Notes: generated from the letters alone by a model not told the origin. DNA of 64,000 nt from Staphylococcus condimenti (GCF_001618885.1 NZ_CP015114.1:1922001-1986000); one strand, 5' to 3'. Counted from the first letter of the stretch, positions 11,201 to 18,354 are shown. Made by a program: numbers and translations.

Positions 11201-11354
11201 AAGAATGTCTCTTAAGCGTTCGCCAAAGGGTGTTCAAAGAGCTTATAAATATTACAATAAATACATTAAAGGAAGAAAACAAAAAATCAAAAATAAAATT
11301 AAAAACAATAAACTTGTTAAGATAGGGAAACGTATTAAAAAGTTTATTAAATAA
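8238..11354 (+). CDS. Large fusion: CDP-glycerol glycerophosphotransferase (TagF-like) plus HAD-like COG5610-type region
   Basis: A 1038-residue protein. Residues 1-370 form a TagF/TarF-type GT-B domain (LNLWHGVGIKPIERY, ALYAPTFRDYD, IKMHYLVKN, IVDYSSIYYDLL). Residues about 378-600 form a HAD-like domain (SFDIFDTIIQRK, LISDMYLPKE, IHYGDNRHADFNIPKK). Residues about 625-960 resemble the C-terminal part of COG5610 proteins (YFISRDGELLKKIA, EYWGRGYTQD). The last about 65 residues are extremely basic, suiting contact with acidic lipids. There are no membrane segments. It is the last gene of the tar operon, 16 bp after the pyruvyltransferase gene with a GGAAAGGTG site. It probably builds or modifies a phosphate-linked side chain; the substrate is unknown. 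Confidence 0.8.
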   Translation: MRDQKIWIFNATNDFIGNPKWLFIYVNNFRKDIKAYWMCDDLETVEHIRSLGFNAELYSSDTAEKLKSVAGVFVVHQAKEHFPVKFKDEVVILNLWHGVGIKPIERYVDSPGIRYRTYQKYIRYNQLYHNNQLFLATSPLMEEHFKKMLNLDQSQIVRAGYPANMYDKTKFSSYNHDIKKSKGLDETTKVALYAPTFRDYDMNNFFGEAIPDMEELLKTLEEKNILLIIKMHYLVKNDVNYLAAEQVYGNHPNILFWDSSKDIYEIFNRIDIAIVDYSSIYYDLLASGVNNFIRYIYDYENYVNSRTLVYDYKEMTSGKVANNFNELLEALSDIDSVETNANKNEEILNTFWEYDKEDENGFEKIIDAALNFNIKHNVLPKLYSFDIFDTIIQRKTLRPDGIFFYVKDKLLRMNTGIPFYLIQNYPRVRIQAENYVRDYYKKSEFIRDEERFEIRFTDIIGRIKKIHDLTDEQAKILYDLEIEAELKNVEGKADKLEILYDLLDKYQDVILISDMYLPKEVIVQMLERVDPKLTELPIYLSSESGNQKSTSLMYLDIFEDLDYDYSEWIHYGDNRHADFNIPKKLNIKTKHHKLTKFNGYENHLLNRNKNYDTFLLTNQLARLRERDNSKLNYYAFSYISSYFVPYVSWSIKKAIKENIETLYFISRDGELLKKIADEIIAVRGYNIKTKYIYGSRKAWRIPSFVDEVDEEFFSPFGNFTGLTNFKSALNALHINESEFNELFPQLSYIKEIVDFDKNTKELIRLSAKNNKRYINLLLQKAKEEREIVNDYLLQEIDFNEKFAFVEYWGRGYTQDCLDRLLNNLSDKTIDTIFFYARSIYPSVGTSIRYNYTSKMTSLIFIESIFANIPYQSVPGYRWKDNKVEPIINFKNYNKKLYNSMDEMLPIFIQEFYSKNYIDEDELERNFYDFGVDYFRNKPEDSFIVQFFAPLKDSVILYEPEVEYAPAISYKMATQKLLGKKVPLKTKNKRMSLKRSPKGVQRAYKYYNKYIKGRKQKIKNKIKNNKLVKIGKRIKKFIK

Positions 11355-11492
11355 GATTGTTTTGTTTACATTAAAAAAGCACGAAAAATTGTAGTATCGC
11401 TTCTTATTGGTGTTAATAAATAAGATTATATTGATTTTTAAACTAAATTTATATAAAATTAATGATAGTTGAACAAACGAATTACATTCTAA

Positions 11493-11540
11493 AACACTTC
11501 CGATATTTCTTTCAAAAGAAATATCGGAAGTGTTTTTATT
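11493..11540 (+). terminator. Terminator of the tar operon
   Basis: A perfect 20-bp stem (AACACTTCCGATATTTCTTT at 11493-11512 with its complement at 11515-11534) has almost no spare loop and is followed by TTTTATTTT. It lies about 140 bp after the last tar-operon gene. The rest of the 11355-11694 gap shows no gene and presumably holds the promoter of the acyltransferase. Confidence 0.9.
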
Positions 11541-11694
11541 TTAAATTTCATAAGTAGATATAATATCATAGTGCATCTTATCATTATCATAATGTTTAGT
11601 TATTGTAAATATTATTGTGTATATGTAAGAAGTTAAATATAATCATTTGTAAGTTTAAATTTAATTTAAGTTGTTAAACATAAGAGGTATAAAA

Positions 11695-12789
11695 ATGGAA
11701 AGAAAAATAGAACTTACATATGCACGAGGTATATTTTGTATAATGGTTGTTTTTGTCCATGCAGTGACCGGATATTTAATAGATCCACTAATTTCAACTA
11801 CACAAACAATTGAAAAAAGATTAGTAGGTTTTTTTCAAATTTCATTACTATGTGCTACACCATGTTTCATAATGTTATCTGAAACTTTGCTAGGATTGAA
11901 ATATTCAACGTTTATTCCCAAGAATTTCTTAATTAAAAGAGTAAAGTATATTCTAGTTCCTTACTTTATATTTGGTGTTTATGTGACCTGCGATAGGTTT
12001 ATGAATAACGAAAATAAAGAATCATTTTGGAGTTTGTTCAAATTTATAGTACTGGAAGGAAACTTTTTTGGTTGGTTTATTATTGTTATCTTCCAATTTT
12101 TTATTCTACATAAAATATTCCATAAAGTATTAAATAAAGCTAATCCATTTTTCTTGTTAGCAGGCTCTCTTATTGTAAGCTCTCTCCATTCATACTTAAT
12201 GTATTTTAATCAAGACTATCATAAATGGTGGGAAGCTTATTACCCACTTTATCCAAGAACAATTATTCTTTATTGGTTATTTTACTTTGTTGTTGGTTTT
12301 TATGTAGGAAAATATTATGATTTGGTTTTTGAATTCATCAAGCGACACATTTGGATGTTAATCTCAGTATGGTTTTTCGCATTGTCTTTTTTAGCGTTTA
12401 ATTTCTTTCATTTAAAAATATTTTTAAATGAATCGTTAAGGTTTGATTTACTAATTTATTCTTGTCTTTCATTTTTATTAGTTATTTATGGAGCCAAGTT
12501 TTTAAGTCATTTTCATATAACCATGCTCTACCTTATAAGTGAAATTTCTTTTTTTATTTATTTAGCTCATCAAATAATTATTAAATATATTTCGTTAGCT
12601 TTATCATCATTTGTTACACATCCCATTATTTATATTTTAATTTCAGTTGTTTTTACAATAGGATTTTGTATAGGATTAGCTATTATGCTTTCGTTTATTC
12701 CTTACATTAGAATTATTGTTGGAAGAAATACACTATATCCGATGGTATTAAATAATTATAGTTTAAAGCAAGAAATCAAAGAGAGCTGA
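11695..12789 (+). CDS. Membrane acyltransferase, acyltransferase-3 family (IcaC/OafA-like)
   Basis: A 364-residue integral membrane protein with about ten hydrophobic segments. It begins ERKIELTYARGIFCIMVVFVHAV, which carries the early Arg and the conserved His of the acyltransferase-3 fold. Such proteins O-acetylate or O-succinylate surface sugars, and staphylococcal IcaC is a member of similar size. I start at the ATG at 11695, preceded by AAGAGG; an in-frame TTG at 11671 has no good ribosome site. It stands alone between two terminators, just after the teichoic-acid operon, so teichoic acid or another surface glycan is the likely target (inference). Confidence 0.8.
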   Translation: MERKIELTYARGIFCIMVVFVHAVTGYLIDPLISTTQTIEKRLVGFFQISLLCATPCFIMLSETLLGLKYSTFIPKNFLIKRVKYILVPYFIFGVYVTCDRFMNNENKESFWSLFKFIVLEGNFFGWFIIVIFQFFILHKIFHKVLNKANPFFLLAGSLIVSSLHSYLMYFNQDYHKWWEAYYPLYPRTIILYWLFYFVVGFYVGKYYDLVFEFIKRHIWMLISVWFFALSFLAFNFFHLKIFLNESLRFDLLIYSCLSFLLVIYGAKFLSHFHITMLYLISEISFFIYLAHQIIIKYISLALSSFVTHPIIYILISVVFTIGFCIGLAIMLSFIPYIRIIVGRNTLYPMVLNNYSLKQEIKES

Positions 12790-12830
12790 GTGAATTACAT
12801 CATATAAAAATCAGTAATAATAAATGTAGA

Positions 12831-12868
12831 AAAACCACCATCAAGTTCCCCAACTTGATGGTGGTTTT
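12831..12868. terminator. Bidirectional terminator
   Basis: A perfect 17-bp stem (AAAACCACCATCAAGTT) with a CCCC loop lies between converging genes, with T-runs on both strands. Confidence 0.93.
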
Positions 12869-12887
12869 ATTTCCTCATTTTATTAAA

Positions 12888-14174
12888 TTATGCTGGAATT
12901 TCTGCACGTTTGTCTGAGTGTTTACGAACGAATGCAGCTGCAATAACTGAAATGATACCGAAGATCATGAATCCGATAAACATCCAAATTGTTTCGTTCA
13001 TTTCAATATGTTGATTCATATAGATGATATCTCTAAGTGTGTGTGCATAGTGACTGAATGGGTTCCAACCTACAATATATTTACGGTAGAACTCTGGAAG
13101 CATTTGTTCTGGCAACATTAACAGTTGCATACTGAAGAACAATAATAGGAAGAAGACGGGTACGATCTTCATGCCTGCCCAAGTCATACAGCCAAGTACA
13201 AGTCCGATGAATCCCATGAATGCAATCATGATATAAAGTGCAACACGGTTTGGATGATCGAAGTGGAAGCCTAATACATCTTTCATAAAATAGATATATC
13301 CAAAGCTGCCGATTAAAGCACTCACAGCAGTCATTCCAATTTGGCTAAGTGCTGCAATTAAACGATTTTTACGGCTTACTAAGTTGCTTGTACGGAATGC
13401 GAAGAACAAGATAACTGATATGATTAATGATCCCATCCACACTGGCATAAACATTAAGAATGAAGCATTACCATTTGCTTGATGATCTTTTACTTTATGC
13501 ACTGTAATATTATCTACATTTACAGGTTGAGTTAAGCCTTCGATATCTTTAGCTGGAATAGATACGTTTTGTTTATCTAAAATATCTAAACTTTGTTTTG
13601 TAATTTGTGCATTAACTTTTTGACCAAGTCCATCTAATACTTTAGTTGCGATTTGAGAGCCTTGTAAGTTAACACCTTGACTGATGATTGTTTTAAGTTG
13701 TGCTGATTCAGGTTTAACATCTTGTGAACCTGATTGTTTCATTTTCTCAGCCATTTGTTGTGCAGCTTCTGGTGGAATTTCCCCTGATTTTACTTTATCT
13801 TCCATCTCTTGCTTTTTAGCTTTCATGACTGAAGCTTGTGTTTTGCTGAGTGCGTATTTTGAAAAGTCTTTTTCTAGTACAACAGTACCAAAGTATTTTT
13901 CATCGTCCATGCCTTCACGCGCTTTTTTCTCACTAGATACTTCTTTCCATTCTATTGCTTCTGATTTATTTTTCAATAAGTTGTCTGTTAAGTCTTTACC
14001 GATATTAACGTGTTTGCCTTGCATATCTGTACCTTTATCTAAGTTCACAACTGCAAGTGGTATGTTTTTAGGTTTTGGATTGTAAGCAGGATAGAATGCC
14101 ACTGCTAATAACATGATAACTACCAATAATCCGATTGGTGCTATCCAAAGTAATTTATTTTTAAAAATGTTCAT
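12888..14174 (-). CDS. YhgE/Pip-like membrane protein (ABC-2 type)
   Basis: A 428-residue protein with one N-terminal membrane segment (about 8-28), an extracytoplasmic region (about 30-235) with the LAVVNLDKG motif near residue 41, and five or six membrane segments at the C-terminus. This is a compact version of the YhgE/Pip 'phage infection protein' layout, whose full-length members are about twice as long. Related proteins are linked to export and drug or fatty-acid resistance. The start follows GGGAGG by seven bases. A divergent TetR gene with a palindrome suggests local control. The transported substrate is not visible. Confidence 0.82.
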   Translation of the reverse strand: MNIFKNKLLWIAPIGLLVVIMLLAVAFYPAYNPKPKNIPLAVVNLDKGTDMQGKHVNIGKDLTDNLLKNKSEAIEWKEVSSEKKAREGMDDEKYFGTVVLEKDFSKYALSKTQASVMKAKKQEMEDKVKSGEIPPEAAQQMAEKMKQSGSQDVKPESAQLKTIISQGVNLQGSQIATKVLDGLGQKVNAQITKQSLDILDKQNVSIPAKDIEGLTQPVNVDNITVHKVKDHQANGNASFLMFMPVWMGSLIISVILFFAFRTSNLVSRKNRLIAALSQIGMTAVSALIGSFGYIYFMKDVLGFHFDHPNRVALYIMIAFMGFIGLVLGCMTWAGMKIVPVFFLLLFFSMQLLMLPEQMLPEFYRKYIVGWNPFSHYAHTLRDIIYMNQHIEMNETIWMFIGFMIFGIISVIAAAFVRKHSDKRAEIPA

Positions 14175-14286
14175 TTTTTAACCTCCCAATAAATAATTAT
14201 TAAACACTGTGTTGATTTATCATTACTTTGACTATTATAATAGGAATATAAATAGATGCAATGCTCAATTTAGGACTAATTGTACT

Positions 14287-14319
14287 TTAATGAACAAAAT
14301 AATTTAAAGTGTTCATTAA
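14287..14319. promoter_or_regulatory. Probable TetR operator
   Basis: A perfect inverted repeat, TTAATGAACA at 14287-14296 and TGTTCATTAA at 14310-14319, lies in the YhgE/TetR divergent gap just before the regulator's ribosome site. Its position suggests autoregulation, with control of both genes. Confidence 0.65.
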
Positions 14320-14339
14320 CTTTTATCGGAGGGAATAAA

Positions 14340-14957
14340 ATGGCAGTAGACAGACGAGTGCGTAAAACACAAGCAGCAATAAAAAATGCATTTATCCACT
14401 TATTAGAAGAAAAAGATTTAGATCACATTACAGTAAGTGATATTACAGACGCAGCAGATATTAATAGAGGGACTTTTTATCTGCATTATGAAGATAAATA
14501 TATTTTATTAGAATCAATGGAAGATGAGTATGCAAAACAACTATATGATTTAACACGTTTTAGAGATGTATTTAAGAATGTGGAAAATGCTGAACAGTTT
14601 AATAGAGAATTTTCAGAACATATAATGAAAAAAGTGATTACACATGTGTCAAACAATATGGATTTTTATCGCGTTATTTTAACATTAGACCGTCGAAGTA
14701 AAATAGAGGAAAAGATAATGGATATTATAAAAGAAAATTTATTAGATCAGTCTGATGAAAATAATAAGATAGCAGGAATCCCTGTAGAATATTTTCATAG
14801 CTATGTAACAGGTTCAATGATTTCAGTCATCAAATACTGGGTACAAGACGAAAATCGCATGGAAGTAGATACTTTGATAAAATATATTTCACGTATTGTA
14901 TTTAATGGGCCATTGCGTTTAGTCGCAGGTTCACATAATGGAGAAGTATGGGAATAG
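14340..14957 (+). CDS. TetR-family transcriptional regulator
   Basis: A 205-residue regulator. The N-terminal helix-turn-helix spans about residues 8-55 (VRKTQAAIKNAF, then ITDAADINRGTFYLHYEDKY). The C-terminal two-thirds is a helical TetR_C-type ligand domain. I start at the ATG at 14340 after CGGAGGG; a TTG 60 bp upstream would start inside the palindromic operator. It is divergent from the YhgE-like gene, which is its likely target. The ligand is unknown. Confidence 0.88.
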   Translation: MAVDRRVRKTQAAIKNAFIHLLEEKDLDHITVSDITDAADINRGTFYLHYEDKYILLESMEDEYAKQLYDLTRFRDVFKNVENAEQFNREFSEHIMKKVITHVSNNMDFYRVILTLDRRSKIEEKIMDIIKENLLDQSDENNKIAGIPVEYFHSYVTGSMISVIKYWVQDENRMEVDTLIKYISRIVFNGPLRLVAGSHNGEVWE

Positions 14958-15027
14958 TGAGCGCAAAAGTTAACAAGGGATAAATAATAAGAGTTGAAGT
15001 TAATCTAAAAACGAAAAGAGGATAATT

Positions 15028-15996
15028 ATGAATAAGCTTTTTGCAATTGGCGAAGCTTTGATTGATTTTATACCAAATGAACGAGATTCAAAACTGAAAG
15101 AGGTTTCGCAATTTCAACCGCAAGTTGGCGGGGCACCAACAAATGTAGCAAGTTGTGTTGCTAAATTAGGGGGAAATGCTTCAATCATTACACAAGTAGG
15201 AGAAGATGCATTCGGCGAAAAAATAGAAGATACATTAAATAATATTGATGTAGACACTAATTATTTGATGAAAACCGACAAAGCGAATACTGCACTTGCC
15301 TTTGTAAGTTTAACAAAAGAAGGAGAACGTGATTTTGCATTTTATCGTAAACCTTCAGCAGATATGCTTTTAAAAACAGAGAATTTACCTGAATTACAGT
15401 TTGATTCAACTGACATCCTTCATTTTTGTTCTGTAGATTTAGTAGAATCTCCAATGAAACAGACACATATAGGAGTTATAGATAAAATGTTGAATGCAGA
15501 TGGAACTGTCATTTTTGATCCAAACCTTCGTTTTCCACTATGGGATTCGCTTGAAGATTTACGGAAAACTGTCTTAGAGTTTATTCCTAAAGCGCATATT
15601 CTCAAAATATCTGATGAAGAATTAGAATTTATTACGAAAATTAAAGATAAGAATGAAGCTATTGAATCATTGTTTGTGGGTAATGTGGAAATCATAATCT
15701 ATACAGAAGGTAAAAATGGAGCTTCTATTTATACAAAAGACGGAAAGATAGCACATGAAAATGGATTTGAAGTTACCGTAAAAGATACCACAGGAGCAGG
15801 AGATGCATTTATAGGAGCAATTATATTCCAGCTATTAAAACAAGATAGAAAGCATTTAATAGAAAATGGTAATCATTATTTAAGATTCGCAAATGCAGTA
15901 GGTGGCGTTACAACTACAGCGTATGGCGCAATAGAAAGTTTGCCATATCTAGAGGACGTTGAAAAACTAGTAAATCATTCAGAAGCAAATGAATAA
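15028..15996 (+). CDS. scrK: Fructokinase (PfkB/ribokinase family)
   Basis: A 322-residue sugar kinase that phosphorylates fructose to fructose-6-phosphate. It has the N-terminal GEALIDFIP and the PQVGGAPTNVASCVAKLGG motif of PfkB signature 1, and the C-terminal DTTGAGDAFIGA signature 2 with the catalytic Asp near residue 252. Residues match fructokinases best, although related ketohexose or deoxygluconate kinases have similar motifs. It stands alone with a good AAGAGG site and its own terminator; no sucrose hydrolase or permease is adjacent. The symbol follows staphylococcal scrK and is tentative. Confidence 0.8.
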   Translation: MNKLFAIGEALIDFIPNERDSKLKEVSQFQPQVGGAPTNVASCVAKLGGNASIITQVGEDAFGEKIEDTLNNIDVDTNYLMKTDKANTALAFVSLTKEGERDFAFYRKPSADMLLKTENLPELQFDSTDILHFCSVDLVESPMKQTHIGVIDKMLNADGTVIFDPNLRFPLWDSLEDLRKTVLEFIPKAHILKISDEELEFITKIKDKNEAIESLFVGNVEIIIYTEGKNGASIYTKDGKIAHENGFEVTVKDTTGAGDAFIGAIIFQLLKQDRKHLIENGNHYLRFANAVGGVTTTAYGAIESLPYLEDVEKLVNHSEANE

Positions 15997-16006
15997 AAAT
16001 AAATTC

Positions 16007-16049
16007 AAGCTGTCAAACCTTATTATAAAAAGGGTTTGACAGCTTTTTT
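16007..16049 (+). terminator. Terminator after the fructokinase gene
   Basis: AAGCTGTCAAACC pairs with GGTTTGACAGCTT, followed by a run of six or more T. Confidence 0.9.
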
Positions 16050-16070
16050 ATGTATATCGTAAAAAAAGAT

Positions 16071-16126
16071 AACGATATATCGTTGATCTATTTCGACATA
16101 TCGTTTATACTTTCGATATATCGAAA
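16071..16126 (+). promoter_or_regulatory. PadR-type promoter with three palindromic operators
   Basis: AACGATATATCGTT (16071-16084) and TTTCGATATATCGAAA (16111-16126) are perfect palindromes; TTTCGACATATCGTTT (16091-16106) is an imperfect third copy. Their centres lie about 20-21 bp apart, two helical turns. A promoter, TTGATC (16083-16088), 17 bp, TATACT (16106-16111), threads between them, so bound repressor would block RNA polymerase. Confidence 0.8.
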
Positions 16127-16153
16127 TAAAGAAAACGAAAGAAGGAATTAAAT

Positions 16154-16738
16154 ATGTTTAGACGTGGATTTGATCAATTCAGAAATATGAGAGACAGTGA
16201 AGGGTTTGACTTTGGAAGAGGGTTCGGCGGTTTTGAGAAAATGTTTGGTGGCCGAGGACAAGAACGTATGTTTAAAAAAGGCAACTTACAGTTTATGATT
16301 CTAAATTCTTTAAAAGAAGAGCCGAAACATGGTTATCAAATCATTAAAGATTTAGAAGAACAATTTAAAGGTTTTTACTCACCAAGCCCAGGCTCTGTTT
16401 ATCCGATTTTACAAATGTTGGAAGACAGAGAATTTGTATCGGTCACAAAAGAAGGCAATAAAAAAATATATACCATTACTGAAGAAGGTGAAAACTTCTT
16501 AAAAGAAAACGCAGACCAAGATGAGTTTGCAAAACGTATGAAACAATTCCAAAACTTTAATAGAGAAGATATGAAAACGCTAGGTGCAGATATCAAAGAA
16601 ACAGTAAATGCAATATTAACAACGAGCAAAGAAGCAATGACAGATGAAGAAAAACGTAAACAATTCGACCGCTTCCTCACTCAAATTAAAGAACAAGCTC
16701 AAAACTTATACAAAGAAGATGATCGAAATGACAAATAA
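16154..16738 (+). CDS. PadR-family transcriptional regulator
   Basis: A 194-residue regulator. An unusual 40-residue N-terminal stretch rich in Gly, Phe, Arg and Asp (GRGFGGFEKMFGGRGQ) precedes a PadR winged-helix domain (about 46-115: FMILNSLKEEPKHGYQIIKDLEE, then YSPSPGSVYPILQMLED). The C-terminal helices probably form the dimer. It is the first gene of a two-gene operon behind three palindromes and overlaps the following oxygenase gene by 11 bp. PadR proteins usually repress their own operon and release on binding a small, often aromatic or toxic, ligand. Confidence 0.9.
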   Translation: MFRRGFDQFRNMRDSEGFDFGRGFGGFEKMFGGRGQERMFKKGNLQFMILNSLKEEPKHGYQIIKDLEEQFKGFYSPSPGSVYPILQMLEDREFVSVTKEGNKKIYTITEEGENFLKENADQDEFAKRMKQFQNFNREDMKTLGADIKETVNAILTTSKEAMTDEEKRKQFDRFLTQIKEQAQNLYKEDDRNDK

Positions 16739-17927
16739 AAAAATTGGGATCATAGGCGGCGGTCCAGGCGGTTTAATGCTAGGCTTACTCCTTCAAAATC
16801 AAGGTTTAGACGTCCATATCTATGAAAAAGCAGACCGCAACGTCAATCGTTCACGCGGCGGCTCATTAGACATCCATCATGATACAGGACAACTCCCATT
16901 GGCCGAAGCAGGTTTACTTGATGAGTTTAAAGCACTTGCACGCTTTGAAGGCGAAGACACTAAAATTGTAGATAAACATGGGCATATCTATTTCGAAGAA
17001 GATGCTGAAGGAGAAGGCGGACGACCAGAAATTGATCGCGGTGAATTATGTGATTTAATTCAAAACAAAATTGAACCAAGCCGTATTCATTATGGTTATA
17101 AATTTGAAAGCATGGAAACATTAGAAGGCGGACGCGTTAAAGTCAACTTCAATCATAGCGATGACTTCAATCATATTGAACAACAAGAAACAGAAGTTTT
17201 CGATTTAGTAATAGGATCAGATGGTGCATTTTCAAAAGTACGTCCGTTTCTTGCTGATACAGAGTTGATTTATACAGGTGTCTCATTTATTGAACTCAGC
17301 GTACCTGATGTCAATACAAAATACCCTGATTTAGCCGAATATAATAAGAATGGTAAAATGATGGGACTTGGCGGAGACCAGTTAATATTAGGACAATTGA
17401 ACGGTGACGGGCGCATTGTTGTCTATGTTGCTTATGAGTTAGATAGAGAACAATTAGATGAATACAAAGCACTAGATAATGATGCTTTGAAAGCGCGTAT
17501 ACTAGAAGAATTTCAAGATTGGGATGAAGATTTACTAAAATATATTAAGTACTCAGACGATAATATCATGTTCAGACGCATCTACCGTCTGCCAATCGGG
17601 TTTGAATGGCAGCATCAACCGAATGTAACATTAATCGGTGATGCAGCACATTTAATGAGTCCTTTTGCAGGTGAGGGTGTTAATATGGCACTCTATGATG
17701 CATACATGTTAGCCCACGCAATCGCAGATCAAGCAGACTCAATCGACTTTGATAAAGCACTTGCTGAGTATGAAGCAAATATGTATGAAAGTTCAAAAGA
17801 ACGCGCAAAAGAATCTCAAGAAAACTTAGAAACTTTCTTTAGAGAAGACGCACCTGAAGTGATGGCAAACTTCTTTATTGAAGGACAAAAAATGTTAGAA
17901 GCACAAAATCGACAATCTAATCAATAG
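16728..17927 (+). CDS. FAD-dependent monooxygenase (TetX/phenol-hydroxylase type)
   Basis: A 399-residue flavoprotein. The N-terminus has the FAD dinucleotide motif (IGIIGGGPGGLMLG), a middle LVIGSDGAFSKVR segment carries the DG motif, and GDAAHLMSPFAGEGVNMALYD near residue 305 is the classic second FAD motif. These are class A aromatic-ring hydroxylase features; TetX-like enzymes are the nearest I recall. I start at the ATG at 16728, inside the end of the PadR gene; an ATG three codons earlier is equally possible. Control by PadR suggests oxidation of a xenobiotic or phenolic compound. Activity on tetracycline is not implied. Confidence 0.85.
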   Translation: MTNKKIGIIGGGPGGLMLGLLLQNQGLDVHIYEKADRNVNRSRGGSLDIHHDTGQLPLAEAGLLDEFKALARFEGEDTKIVDKHGHIYFEEDAEGEGGRPEIDRGELCDLIQNKIEPSRIHYGYKFESMETLEGGRVKVNFNHSDDFNHIEQQETEVFDLVIGSDGAFSKVRPFLADTELIYTGVSFIELSVPDVNTKYPDLAEYNKNGKMMGLGGDQLILGQLNGDGRIVVYVAYELDREQLDEYKALDNDALKARILEEFQDWDEDLLKYIKYSDDNIMFRRIYRLPIGFEWQHQPNVTLIGDAAHLMSPFAGEGVNMALYDAYMLAHAIADQADSIDFDKALAEYEANMYESSKERAKESQENLETFFREDAPEVMANFFIEGQKMLEAQNRQSNQ

Positions 17928-17961
17928 AACACAATTAAATTTCAACCTTATCTCGATTTGA

Positions 17962-17990
17962 TTGAAACCCTCAAGTAAATTTGATAAGAT
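17962..17990 (+). promoter_or_regulatory. Promoter of the putative antitoxin RNA
   Basis: TTGAAA (17962-17967), 17 bp, TAAGAT (17985-17990), with TG one base before the -10 (extended type). It faces right, towards the hairpin and T-run at 18091-18124. Confidence 0.65.
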
Positions 17991-17996
17991 TTAATT

Positions 17997-18124
17997 GTAT
18001 TAAAATAGCCCTTAGTCGTGTAAGGACGTAAGGGCCTGAGTACAGGATTCATGATTTATATTGTGAATACCTCGCTGAATAAAGTAGATGGACTAGTTAT
18101 GTGGCAGCATAGCTAGTCTTTTTT
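17997..18124 (+). ncRNA. Putative antisense antitoxin RNA of a type I toxin-antitoxin locus
   Basis: Predicted RNA of about 128 nt from the promoter at 17962-17990 to a terminator whose 11-bp stem (GACTAG at 18091-18096 with CTAGTC at 18113-18118, extended inward) is followed by six T. A second stem (GCCCTTAGTC with GACGTAAGGGC) lies near 18007-18034. The RNA runs against the 3' end of the small toxin gene. Its segment CTCGCTGAATAAAG near 18071 resembles CTTGCCGAATAAAG near 18244 on the same DNA strand, so the RNA could pair with the toxin mRNA leader close to its ribosome site. No transcript data were available. Confidence 0.6.
18000..18036 (-). terminator. Possible terminator of the toxin mRNA
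   Basis: Read on the minus strand, GCCCTTACGTC pairs with GACTAAGGGC and is followed by TATTTTAATAC. If used, the toxin mRNA would overlap the whole antitoxin RNA. Confidence 0.45.
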
Positions 18125-18226
18125 ATTGCTGTCCTTGCTGATTAAAAACTTGATAGCTGTAGCGAGTAAAGTCACTTGTACGATAGAAGAAAAATTAATC
18201 GTGAGTTCATGGATTATAATGTGCAT
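18113..18226 (-). CDS. Putative type I toxin peptide, 37 residues
   Basis: A small ORF (ATG at 18226-18224, TAG at 18115-18113). The peptide starts MHIIIHELTINFSS, continues with one hydrophobic span (about residues 10-30) and ends with the charged tail KDSNKKD. This is the shape of SprG/TxpA/Fst-type membrane toxins; SprG also ends in SNKK, as I remember it. AGGTG lies six bases before the start. The promoter is TTGAAA, 17 bp, TAAACT on the minus strand, with two LexA-like boxes. Transcription from the right is opposed by a convergent RNA covering the end of the gene. The stop codon lies in the antitoxin terminator stem. Toxicity is inferred. Confidence 0.6.
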   Translation of the reverse strand: MHIIIHELTINFSSIVQVTLLATAIKFLISKDSNKKD

Positions 18227-18303
18227 CCATATCACCTCACTTCCTTGCCGAATAAAGAAAAGAGGTACTCACATGCGTCGTTGAGCCTGTTACTCATAAA
18301 TTT

Positions 18304-18354
18304 AGTTTAGCACTTTGAACATCTGTTTTCAAAGAAAATACGAACAAATGTTCG
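18304..18354 (-). promoter_or_regulatory. Toxin promoter with LexA-type SOS boxes
   Basis: On the minus strand, TTGAAA (18332-18327), 17 bp, TAAACT (18309-18304), with TG before the -10. The perfect palindrome CGAACAAATGTTCG (18341-18354) fits the Gram-positive LexA box CGAACnnnnGTTCG. A weaker copy, TGAACATCTGTTTT (18316-18329), overlaps the -35. The boxes lie downstream of the neighbouring TetR gene's stop, so the small toxin gene is the only plausible target. Confidence 0.7.

Noticed and set aside
13684-14085. Plus-strand 133-codon ORF inside the YhgE-like gene
   Set aside because: It is the complement of the extracytoplasmic region of the minus-strand gene. The Cys/Ser-rich product has no recognisable domain and no start signal.
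15420-15695. Minus-strand 91-codon ORF inside the fructokinase gene
   Set aside because: It lies fully inside a well-supported gene with the PfkB motifs, with no ribosome site or family match.
18061-18300. Reading the LexA-like boxes as belonging to the neighbouring TetR gene
   Set aside because: The boxes lie downstream of that gene's stop codon (18482) and directly upstream of the small toxin promoter on the same strand, so the TetR gene cannot be their target.
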